Positions 15,937-22,311 of a stretch of 24,144 bases of DNA are shown here, piece by piece. A program made the translations under genes and the position numbers. Source of the stretch: JAAZFZ01 sp035647435. Its GTDB lineage: Bacteria; Bacillota; Clostridia; Oscillospirales; Acutalibacteraceae. Below the pieces are notes generated by a model that was not told the DNA's origin, searched no databases, and saw nothing but the letters and a program-made list of their open reading frames with translations. Where the stretch lies: the NCBI GenBank assembly GCA_035647435.1, contig DASRNM010000118.1, forward strand, positions 1-24,144. Reading direction: 5' to 3'. Each line of letters opens with the position of its first letter. Within the stretch, counting starts at the first letter, position 1.

Positions 15937-15995
15937 CTTAACAAGCACTGAATTTGATTGTGCAAATTCGCTTGTTAGGGGAAGTTTTCCCCTAA
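15937..15995. other. oriT-like double inverted repeat
   Basis: Two adjoining inverted repeats. The first is TAACAAGC (15939-15946) with GCTTGTTA (15970-15977), enclosing an inner GAATTTG (15950-15956)/CAAATTC (15963-15969). The second is TTAGGGGAA (15975-15983) with TTCCCCTAA (15987-15995), 9 bp with a 3-base loop. They are followed by TACCCTAAAA. This sits about 140 bp upstream of mobC, the usual place for a transfer origin, where the relaxosome binds an inverted repeat next to the nick. The nick position itself is not known to me. Confidence 0.55.
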
Positions 15996-16034
15996 TACCC
16001 TAAAATTAATGTTGATTTGATTATTTGAGAAATA

Positions 16035-16133
16035 GTGTTTTTTATTAAAGGAGCTTTAATCGGAACATTGATTGGTGTTGTGATTATGTGCCTGTTTCAA
16101 ATCAATATACCTCATGGAAAGGATGATGAATAG
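16035..16133 (+). CDS. DUF3789-like small membrane peptide
   Basis: A 32-residue frame starting at GTG and ending one base before the mobC ATG. Almost all of it is a single hydrophobic helix (FFIKGALIGTLIGVVIMCLF) followed by a polar tail. This matches the short DUF3789-type membrane peptides that sit beside mobilisation genes in Firmicutes elements. The ribosome binding site is weak. Function unknown. Confidence 0.55.
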   Translation: MFFIKGALIGTLIGVVIMCLFQINIPHGKDDE

Positions 16134-16457
16134 ATGAGAAAAAGAACTTTTAGAGTTGAAGTTTACTTCACAAAAGATGAACTGGAAGTTTTAACGCAGA
16201 AGGTCAACAAATCCGGTATGCGACGCGAAGTTTTTATTCGAAATTTGCTCAATGATTGTGTCATAAAAGAAGCCCCTCCTGCAGAATATTACGATCTCAT
16301 TCGGGAGGTTCGCAGAGTTGGCAGTAACCTTAATCAAATTTTGAAGCTTGCTAATTCTAAAGGGATTCTCGATGTTCCTCAGCTCAGAAAGGATTTGGAG
16401 CAAATCAGAGCAACCGAAAAGATGTTATGGACCACCTTTGATAGTGGTAAGGGATAA
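16134..16457 (+). CDS. mobC: MobC-like relaxosome accessory protein
   Basis: A 107-residue protein of the plasmid mobilisation MobC type. The N-terminal 45 residues look like a ribbon-helix-helix DNA-binding fold (RTFRVEVYFTKDELEVL, then MRREVFIRNLL). The family's core follows at about 58-75 (EVRRVGSNLNQILKLANS). MobC binds oriT and helps the relaxase open the strands. GGAAAGGA overlaps the end of the preceding small gene and serves as the ribosome binding site. The relaxase gene that normally follows is missing: only 81 bp separate mobC from parB. Confidence 0.88.
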   Translation: MRKRTFRVEVYFTKDELEVLTQKVNKSGMRREVFIRNLLNDCVIKEAPPAEYYDLIREVRRVGSNLNQILKLANSKGILDVPQLRKDLEQIRATEKMLWTTFDSGKG

Positions 16458-16466
16458 AAACAGTTA

Positions 16467-16479
16467 CTTCAATTTGAAG
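16467..16479. repeat. Short palindrome at the missing-relaxase position
   Basis: CTTCAA-T-TTGAAG is a 6-bp inverted repeat in the 81-bp gap between mobC and parB. It could be an operator for parB or part of a deletion scar. Confidence 0.25.
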
Positions 16480-16538
16480 CGGTGCAGCTCCCGCAAAATA
16501 TTATTGGTAACCTAAAAATATATGAAAGGTGAGGTTTT

Positions 16539-17438
16539 ATGGATAATAAAGGTAAATTAGTTGACCTATCGCTAAATAAGTCAGATGAAGCTGAAAAGGT
16601 CATCCATGTAAAAACTACAGAGTTAACGCCCTTTGAAGATAACCCGTTTCATGTTAATCAAGATGAAGGGCTCAATAAGCTTATCGAGAGTATAAGAGAG
16701 TTTGGTGTTATTCTTCCCTTGATTGTTCGCCCACAGAAAGAGGGAGGTTATGAAATAATCTCAGGTCATCGCAGGGTGTTGGCTTGTAAACTGGCAGGGA
16801 TAGAAAATATCCCTGCCTTTGTTCGTTATATGGATAGAGATACTGCTGTTATCGCTTTAGTAGATAGCAATTTACACCGAGAACACATTTTACCATCGGA
16901 AAAAGCGTTTGCTTATAAGATGAAGTTAGAGGCAATTAAGCATCAGGGAAAGCGTGCTAATTTAACTTCTGACCAACTTGGTCAGAAGTACTCTGTAGAT
17001 ATAGTGGCGGAAAATTCAGAGGATAGTAAAACGCAGGTGCAGCGTTATATCCGTTTAACTGAACTAATATCACCTATTCTTAAAATGGTTGACGAAGGTC
17101 AAATAGCTTTTAGCCCGGCTGTTGAAATATCATATCTTACAGAAACTGAGCAATCAGCTTTACTTGAGAACATGCAAGCAGAATCTTGCACGCCATCGCA
17201 CGCTCAAGCTATCCGTATGAAAAAGCTCAGTCAGGAAGGTCGGCTGAATACAGATGTTATTTATGCAATCATGCAGGAAGAAAAGCCTAATCAACAAGAG
17301 CAAATCAAACTGAGAAGGGATAGAATAAAGAACTTCTTCCCCCATGATTATTCAGCAAAACAAATCGAAGATGTGATTTTAAAATTGCTGGAGCAGTGGC
17401 ATCGACGACGTGAAAGAGACCATGAACAGGAGCGTTGA
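16539..17438 (+). CDS. ParB/Spo0J-family DNA-binding protein
   Basis: A 299-residue ParB-like protein. The N-terminal ParB/Srx domain has LTPFEDNPFHV, SIREFGVILPLIVRP and the GHRR box at 76-79, with SNLHREHILPSEKA at 110-123 as the hinge to the helix-turn-helix region. The central part (LTSDQLGQKYSVD... TQVQRYIRLTELI) is the DNA-binding domain, and the C-terminus is basic (HRRRERDHEQER). Such proteins partition or regulate mobile elements; no parA is present, so a regulatory or nucleoprotein role may be more likely than segregation. AAAGGTGAGG precedes the ATG. Confidence 0.9.
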   Translation: MDNKGKLVDLSLNKSDEAEKVIHVKTTELTPFEDNPFHVNQDEGLNKLIESIREFGVILPLIVRPQKEGGYEIISGHRRVLACKLAGIENIPAFVRYMDRDTAVIALVDSNLHREHILPSEKAFAYKMKLEAIKHQGKRANLTSDQLGQKYSVDIVAENSEDSKTQVQRYIRLTELISPILKMVDEGQIAFSPAVEISYLTETEQSALLENMQAESCTPSHAQAIRMKKLSQEGRLNTDVIYAIMQEEKPNQQEQIKLRRDRIKNFFPHDYSAKQIEDVILKLLEQWHRRRERDHEQER

Positions 17439-17466
17439 TTTTAAATAATAATATAAGAATAATGAT

Positions 17467-17494
17467 GAGCGGCTATGATAACCGTTCTTTTTTT
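17467..17494 (+). terminator. Short terminator or attenuator between parB and the recombinase operon
   Basis: GAGCGG (17467-17472) pairs with CCGTTC (17482-17487), including one G-T pair, followed by seven Ts. The stem is short, so partial read-through is plausible. Confidence 0.5.
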
Positions 17495-17513
17495 ATGCTT
17501 TTGGGAGGTAAGA

Positions 17514-17663
17514 ATGGATAATAATATACAGGTTAATGACCAATATGCAGCAATACAGCTTATCAAAATCCTTTTCGAAAGAGGCCTAATTAATAAAGCA
17601 ACCTATATTAACGTATTGAAAAACTATGACACACCAGATTCGCACATTTCACACGTAGCGTAA
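17514..17663 (+). CDS. SHOCT-like small protein before the recombinase
   Basis: A 49-residue protein with GGGAGGT six bases before the ATG. The core (AAIQLIKILFERGLINKATY) resembles the short SHOCT-type helical motif, with a hydrophobic helix, a Gly turn and a second helix. Small proteins of this kind often precede large serine recombinases. Function unknown; a protein-protein contact role is a guess. It ends 35 bp before the recombinase. Confidence 0.7.
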   Translation: MDNNIQVNDQYAAIQLIKILFERGLINKATYINVLKNYDTPDSHISHVA

Positions 17664-17676
17664 AGTTTTGTATACT
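17648..17676 (+). promoter_or_regulatory. Probable promoter of the large recombinase
   Basis: TTCACA at 17648-17653, a 17-base spacer and TATACT at 17671-17676. Each box differs from consensus at one position. It overlaps the end of the SHOCT-like gene and would give a leader of only about 15 bases before AAAGGAGG and the ATG at 17699. Confidence 0.55.
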
Positions 17677-17698
17677 ACTTTAAAAGGAGGATTTTTAA

Positions 17699-19486
17699 AT
17701 GTATAGTTTTGTTACTGATAAAACCCGAAACAGACAGGTGGTCTTTTATGGCAGAGTATCAACCGAGCATGAGGCGCAACTTTCGGCATTGGAAAACCAG
17801 CTGCAATGGTATGATAATCAAGCAGAATATCATAGTAATTGGAATGTGCATAATAAGTATATTGATGAAGGTATTACCGGAACGCAAGCAAAAAAGCGCC
17901 CGGCCTTTATGAAAATGTTGGAGGATGCGAAAAAAGGCATGTTCGACCTTATTGTTACAAGAGAAGTTTGCCGTTTTGCTCGAAATACTGTTGATACTCT
18001 TGTAGCGACAAGAGAGCTCAAAAATCTGGGTGTAGAAGTCTATTTTGTTGAGGATAACATTTGGACAATGGATGGTGATGGTGAATTACGGCTTACTATA
18101 ATGGCTACTCTTGCACAGGAAGAAAGTCGAAAAATTTCAGAACGTGTTCGGGCTGGTCAGAAAATCAGCCGTGATAATGGCGTTTTATATGGAAGCGGTA
18201 ACATTATCGGCTATGATAGATTGAATGGCACATATGTTATAAATCAAGATCAAGCTGAAACAGTAAGATTAATTTTTGATATGTATTTTCAAGGTTTAGG
18301 AGAAAAGCGAATTGTCAATGAACTTTATCGCCTACAGCGGAAAGATGGACACGGAAATGTTAGCTGGACACCTTCAAAAATAAGTCGCGTTTTAAGAAAT
18401 GCAACATATAAAGGATACAAATGCTATAATAAATCTCATAGCAATAATTTTTTGGAGCAAAAACGAATTAGAAATCTTGATGATTCCACTTATATTTATG
18501 TAAAAGGTGATTTTGAACCGCTTGTTTCGGAAGAAGTTTGGAATAAGTGTGACGAAATTAGAAAAACGCGGGTTACAACCATTAAGGGGCTTAATGGGAA
18601 GCCGCAGAAGTTCGGGAAGATATGTTCTAAGGATGTTTGGATGAGAAAGCTGAAATGTCATTGCGGCGCAACCTTTAAAAGATATAAATGGCGCACGAAT
18701 AAAACAAGTGGTCTTGATGTTTATGGCTACCAATGCTATAGACGAAGCAGTAATGTTAGTATTTCATATCGCGAAAAGAACGGATTGGCTACAGAAGGTA
18801 TTTGCGATATCCGTGGGATTTGTGATTGGAAACTTGAATTTATGGCAAAAAAGATTATTGAGAGTGTTTGGACAGATCGGAAAGCGGCTGTCTTAGAAAC
18901 ATTTCGTATTCTTAACGAATGTGTATGTTCTGATACATCGAATAACCAGGCTTCATTATCCGCCGTTGAAGGGAAAATCTCAAGGGCGAGAAGTAAAATT
19001 GACAGCATTATAAATATGCGGGCAGAAGGCGATATTTCCAAGGATGAGTTTCGGGAGCTACGTAGCAAATTGGAAAATGAATTGAATATTGCTTTGGAAG
19101 AAAGAGAAAAGTTAAAGGCTCCAAAAACCTTTGAAAATTCTATCGGATTCGACTTGGATGCTATCGAACAAACTCTTAATAAATTGCTTGACTTTTCTAT
19201 GCCCACGTTAGATAATGATATCGTCGAAAAGTTTGTTGAGTGTGTTACACCGATGGACAATAATAAATTCATTTGGATTTTAAATTTTGAACCAAACAAG
19301 CCACAGGAGGTTGTTTGCGGCGTTAATGGCCGAAAAAACAAGGCAACCTTTGCAATGGATGAGGATGAAAGCCCTCTCCATACATATAGTCAAAAAGTAC
19401 TAATAGAATCAGACTTTTCTGTGAATAGGCAAAACACTATTGAGGGTTTCGTTCTTCACAGGCAGTTCTTAAACAGAAATAATTAG
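17699..19486 (+). CDS. Large serine recombinase with zinc ribbon (integrase)
   Basis: A 595-residue TnpX/TndX-type large serine recombinase, the likely integrase and excisionase of the island. The resolvase domain (about 12-155) has VVFYGRVSTEHEAQLSALEN with nucleophile Ser21, IDEGITGTQAKKRPAFMKML, and VTREVCRFARNTVDTLVATR. The recombinase domain follows at about 165-290. A zinc ribbon region begins with KLKCHCGATF (Cys320, Cys322) and continues with QCYRR (Cys346) and a Cys at 369 or 375. A coiled coil rich in Glu, Arg and Lys lies at about 395-460. AAAGGAGG precedes the ATG. It is the last gene of the island, transcribed outward, as expected when an attachment site lies just beyond. Confidence 0.93.
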   Translation: MYSFVTDKTRNRQVVFYGRVSTEHEAQLSALENQLQWYDNQAEYHSNWNVHNKYIDEGITGTQAKKRPAFMKMLEDAKKGMFDLIVTREVCRFARNTVDTLVATRELKNLGVEVYFVEDNIWTMDGDGELRLTIMATLAQEESRKISERVRAGQKISRDNGVLYGSGNIIGYDRLNGTYVINQDQAETVRLIFDMYFQGLGEKRIVNELYRLQRKDGHGNVSWTPSKISRVLRNATYKGYKCYNKSHSNNFLEQKRIRNLDDSTYIYVKGDFEPLVSEEVWNKCDEIRKTRVTTIKGLNGKPQKFGKICSKDVWMRKLKCHCGATFKRYKWRTNKTSGLDVYGYQCYRRSSNVSISYREKNGLATEGICDIRGICDWKLEFMAKKIIESVWTDRKAAVLETFRILNECVCSDTSNNQASLSAVEGKISRARSKIDSIINMRAEGDISKDEFRELRSKLENELNIALEEREKLKAPKTFENSIGFDLDAIEQTLNKLLDFSMPTLDNDIVEKFVECVTPMDNNKFIWILNFEPNKPQEVVCGVNGRKNKATFAMDEDESPLHTYSQKVLIESDFSVNRQNTIEGFVLHRQFLNRNN

Positions 19487-19507
19487 CATTAGCTAATATG
19501 CAAATGA

Positions 19508-19540
19508 AACAGGTGAGGGCATTTCGCTCTCACCTGTTTT
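19508..19540 (+). terminator. Terminator after the large recombinase
   Basis: A 13-bp stem (19508-19520 with 19526-19538, one G-T pair) around a 5-base loop, followed by a TTTT run. It ends the recombinase transcript. Confidence 0.85.
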
Positions 19541-19549
19541 GAAATTGCA

Positions 19550-19579
19550 AAAGGGACTGATTTTTATATCAGTCTCTTT
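19550..19579 (-). terminator. Terminator of uxaC
   Basis: AAAGGGACTGAT (19550-19561) pairs with ATCAGTCTCTTT (19568-19579) over 12 bp including one G-T pair, loop of 6. On the minus strand the stem ends CCCTTTTG, after the uxaC stop at 19594. It may work in both directions. Confidence 0.7.
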
Positions 19580-19593
19580 TATTTAAAATTATT

Positions 19594-20997
19594 TTACAGT
19601 TCCACTCCGAAATATTCAACAGCGTTGCGGTAAGAAATATCCTTAATAATTCCGCAGAGCCTTTCTTTGTCATAAGGATAAAGACCCCTCTCGACCATGT
19701 CGCCTATCAGGCCGCAGAGGATACGGCGAAAGTATTCATGCCGTGGATAAGAGAGAAGTGAGCGGGAGTCGGTAACCATGCCAACAAACTTGCCCAAAAC
19801 ACCAAGATTTGAAAGTGATTTTATCTGCTCACGCATTCCGTCGATATGGTCATTGAACCACCATGCCGAACCGAACTGAATTTTGCCTGCAGCTTCGCTT
19901 GATTGGAAGTTGCCGAGCATTGAGCCGAGCACAGCATTATCTTTCGGGTTGAGTGTGAACAATATTGTGCGAGGCAAATTTCCCTCAACTTCAAGACTGT
20001 CGAGAAAACGAGAAAGAGGGAAAGCAATCTCCCTATCATCAATGGAGTCGTAACCCGTGTCGGGTCCAAGTTTGTTAAGCATTGCGGTGTTGTTGTTTCG
20101 CATTGCACCCATGTGAAGCTCCATTGCCCAGCCGAGCTTTTTGTATTCGGTTGCAAAAAACCTCATCAGCGCTGTGCGGTGTTTATCTGCCTCCAGGGTT
20201 GAAATGTTCTCTTTGTTAATGCCCTTTTTGAATATCGCTTCCAATTCTTCAGGTGTGCTCTCTTCATAGGGAACATATATGAATGCATGGTCGCTAGCAC
20301 GGCAACCCATGTGCCTAAAGAAAGCAATTCTTTCTTTCAAAACAGACACAAGCTGCTCATATGTTTCGATTTTTCGCGCCGATGTTTTTTCAAGACTCTT
20401 AAGCCAATCTGAAAAACCATCAAGCTCAATGTTCAGCGCCTTGTCGGGCCTGAATGCAGGTAGAACCTTGCACTTAAAGCTCTTATCAGCAGCGATTAGC
20501 TTGTGATATTCTAAAGTGTCGGCAGGGTCATCTGTTGTGCAAAGGCAGGTAACATTCGAGCTTTCAATCAGCATTCTCGGCGTGAAGCCCTCCTGAGCGA
20601 TTTTGGCGTTTGCTCGCTCCCATATACTGTCAGCCGTTTTTTCATTCAATGGTTCGTATATGCCAAAATATCTTTGCAACTCCAAATGCGCCCAATGATA
20701 CAGCGGGTTGCCTATCATGTAGGGCATAACTTTTGACCAAGCTTTGAATTTTTCGTGCCAGCTTTTGTTGCCCGTTATATATTCTTCATCAATGCCGAAA
20801 GAACGCATTGCACGCCATTTGTAATGGTCGCCGTCGAGCCAAAGTTGTGCGATGTTCTCTGCAGGTTTATTTTCATAGATTTCTTTAGGCGACAAATGGC
20901 AATGCCAGTCAAATATAGGCATGGTGTCGGCAGCCTTAAACAGCGTGCGCGCAACATCATTGTCAAGCAAAAAATCCTTACCCATAAATTCTTTCAT
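19594..20997 (-). CDS. uxaC: Glucuronate isomerase (uronate isomerase)
   Basis: UxaC converts D-glucuronate to D-fructuronate and D-galacturonate to D-tagaturonate, the first step of hexuronate use. The 467-residue protein has the amidohydrolase-type metal site at its start (FDWHCHLSPKEI, His32 and His34), then WRAMRSFGIDEEYITG and the ELHMGAMRNNNT segment typical of the family, and VGMVTDSRSLLSYPRHEYFRR near the end. AGGAG lies upstream of the ATG. No other uronate genes are next to it in this window. Confidence 0.96.
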   Translation of the reverse strand: MKEFMGKDFLLDNDVARTLFKAADTMPIFDWHCHLSPKEIYENKPAENIAQLWLDGDHYKWRAMRSFGIDEEYITGNKSWHEKFKAWSKVMPYMIGNPLYHWAHLELQRYFGIYEPLNEKTADSIWERANAKIAQEGFTPRMLIESSNVTCLCTTDDPADTLEYHKLIAADKSFKCKVLPAFRPDKALNIELDGFSDWLKSLEKTSARKIETYEQLVSVLKERIAFFRHMGCRASDHAFIYVPYEESTPEELEAIFKKGINKENISTLEADKHRTALMRFFATEYKKLGWAMELHMGAMRNNNTAMLNKLGPDTGYDSIDDREIAFPLSRFLDSLEVEGNLPRTILFTLNPKDNAVLGSMLGNFQSSEAAGKIQFGSAWWFNDHIDGMREQIKSLSNLGVLGKFVGMVTDSRSLLSYPRHEYFRRILCGLIGDMVERGLYPYDKERLCGIIKDISYRNAVEYFGVEL

Positions 20998-21111
20998 TAG
21001 AACAACTCCTAAAATAATAATACACTAACAGAATAAACTATTTTACAAATAAATGCAACATCTTACATTTACATGATTATGCTTGTATTTAGCATTTATT
21101 ATAAAAAACAC

Positions 21112-21140
21112 TTGCAAACTTTGGCGGTTTTATTTATAAT
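21112..21140 (+). promoter_or_regulatory. tRNA-Thr promoter
   Basis: TTGCAA at 21112-21117, a 17-base spacer and a perfect TATAAT at 21135-21140, placing the start of transcription about 35 bases before the tRNA. Confidence 0.75.
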
Positions 21141-21181
21141 ATAGTGGCTTTGTTTTTTGCACAAGCTCAAACATAATATTT

Positions 21182-21257
21182 GCTACTGTGGCTCAGCTGG
21201 TAGAGCAGCGCATTCGTAATGCGCAGGCCGTCGGTTCAAATCCGACCAGTAGCTCCA
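21182..21257 (+). tRNA. tRNA-Thr (anticodon CGU) with encoded CCA
   Basis: A complete cloverleaf: acceptor GCTACTG (21182-21188) with CAGTAGC (21247-21253), D stem GCTC/GAGC, anticodon stem GCGCA with TGCGC around TTCGTAA (anticodon CGT, Thr), T stem GTCGG with CCGAC around TTCAAAT. The discriminator base is T and CCA (21255-21257) is encoded. Confidence 0.95.
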
Positions 21258-21261
21258 ATCT

Positions 21262-21285
21262 CCCCCGACATGAACTTGTTGGGGG
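21262..21285 (+). terminator. GC-rich hairpin after the tRNA
   Basis: CCCCCGACA (21262-21270) pairs with TGTTGGGGG (21277-21285) over 9 bp with one G-T pair. The following T-run is poor (GTAATTTATT), so termination may be inefficient and the GH16 gene could receive read-through. Confidence 0.5.
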
Positions 21286-21349
21286 GGTAATTTATTGACA
21301 ATTCAGAAATTTTGTGTTACTTTTAAGAAAAAAGAGGAGAGGTGCTAAC

Positions 21350-22246
21350 ATGTTAGATTTTCTTGCTCACAGAGAAAAGGTTATGCTTAAAAGAATTATT
21401 GCGGCTTTATTGATTGTTTTTGAGGCTTTCGGTGCTCTGGTGTTCTCGCTCCCTCAAACTCCGAGAGGTCAGGTTCTTGACTATGATGCGTGGGAGCTTG
21501 TTTGGGAGGATGAATTTGAAGGCACAACTCTTGACACTACTTCTTGGTGTTCGGCTGGTGACGGCTTGAGGAGGGGTGGTTATTGGGATATAAACAAAGC
21601 CTTTGTTCAAGACGGCAACCTTATTTTAAGAACAGAATATGAGGAAGACGGCCGCTTTGGTGCAGGATGGTATTCGGGCGCTATTGAAACAAGGGAATTG
21701 AAGCAGTGGAAGTATGGTTATTTTGAATGCCGTTGCATCTGCCCAGCAGGGGAGGGGCTTTGGGCGGCTTTTTGGACATTTTCACACGGAGTCGGGAGCA
21801 TTGACGGCAGTGGCCGTGACGGTGCAGAAATTGATATTTTTGAATCCCCTTATTATGGATACCCCAACTTGTTGAAACGCAAGGCCGTGTCCTCAACAAT
21901 ACACTTTGATGGCTACGGCGAAGACCATCAGAGCATAACTTTAGGCTCATACAAGGTGCCCAATCTTTACACTAAGTACAACACCTTTGGTGTTGAATGG
22001 AACGAGAATGAGTGCATATTCTATGTTAACGGCGTTGAAACAGACAGAATAACGGGCAACGCAATCCCACAGGTTGAAGAATGGCTTATGCTTACAGTCG
22101 AGGTCAACGGCAATCATGCAATCCCCGGTGCGAATAAAGACGGAGAAGTTGTTGACTCAGACAACGGTATAATCACAAACAATAGCGACGAAATGGCACC
22201 TTTTGATTTTATTGTCGATTATGTGAGAGTTTATAAGCATAAATAA
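21350..22246 (+). CDS. Membrane-anchored GH16 family glucanase
   Basis: A 298-residue glycoside hydrolase family 16 enzyme, of the laminarinase/lichenase group that cuts beta-1,3 or mixed-linkage glucans. The start has GAGGAGAGGTG upstream. Residues about 14-34 (LKRIIAALLIVFEAFGALVF) form a signal anchor or signal peptide. The catalytic motif is GAEIDIFESPYYG at 158-170, with nucleophile Glu160, Asp162 and acid/base Glu165. WEDEFEGTTLDTTSW (52-66), YGYFECRCICPAGEGLWAAFW and the closing DFIVDYVRVYKHK are family hallmarks. There is no carbohydrate-binding module. The absence of a clear cleavage site leaves open a membrane-bound or secreted enzyme. Confidence 0.93.
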   Translation: MLDFLAHREKVMLKRIIAALLIVFEAFGALVFSLPQTPRGQVLDYDAWELVWEDEFEGTTLDTTSWCSAGDGLRRGGYWDINKAFVQDGNLILRTEYEEDGRFGAGWYSGAIETRELKQWKYGYFECRCICPAGEGLWAAFWTFSHGVGSIDGSGRDGAEIDIFESPYYGYPNLLKRKAVSSTIHFDGYGEDHQSITLGSYKVPNLYTKYNTFGVEWNENECIFYVNGVETDRITGNAIPQVEEWLMLTVEVNGNHAIPGANKDGEVVDSDNGIITNNSDEMAPFDFIVDYVRVYKHK

Positions 22247-22268
22247 TTTTAATCGCACACAAAATTAT

Positions 22269-22302
22269 AACGGCAACCGCCTTGGTGCAGTTGCCGTTTT
22301 TT
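22269..22302 (+). terminator. Terminator of the GH16 gene
   Basis: AACGGCAAC (22269-22277) pairs with GTTGCCGTT (22290-22298), followed by a run of Ts. On the minus strand it may also serve the convergent transferase gene. Confidence 0.85.
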
Positions 22303-22311
22303 GTTATGGTT

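Noticed and set aside
18736..19341. 201-codon open frame antisense to the large recombinase
   Set aside because: The opposite strand encodes the recombinase C-terminus with clear zinc ribbon and coiled coil; the antisense frame has no supporting signals.
19484..19497. Palindrome TTAGCATTAGCTAA after the recombinase as an attachment core
   Set aside because: No matching direct copy was found at the left end of the island, so there is no support for it as an att site.
21182..21257. tRNA-Thr as the integration target of the island
   Set aside because: It is about 1.6 kb beyond the island, separated by intact uxaC, and large serine recombinases do not usually use tRNA 3' ends.
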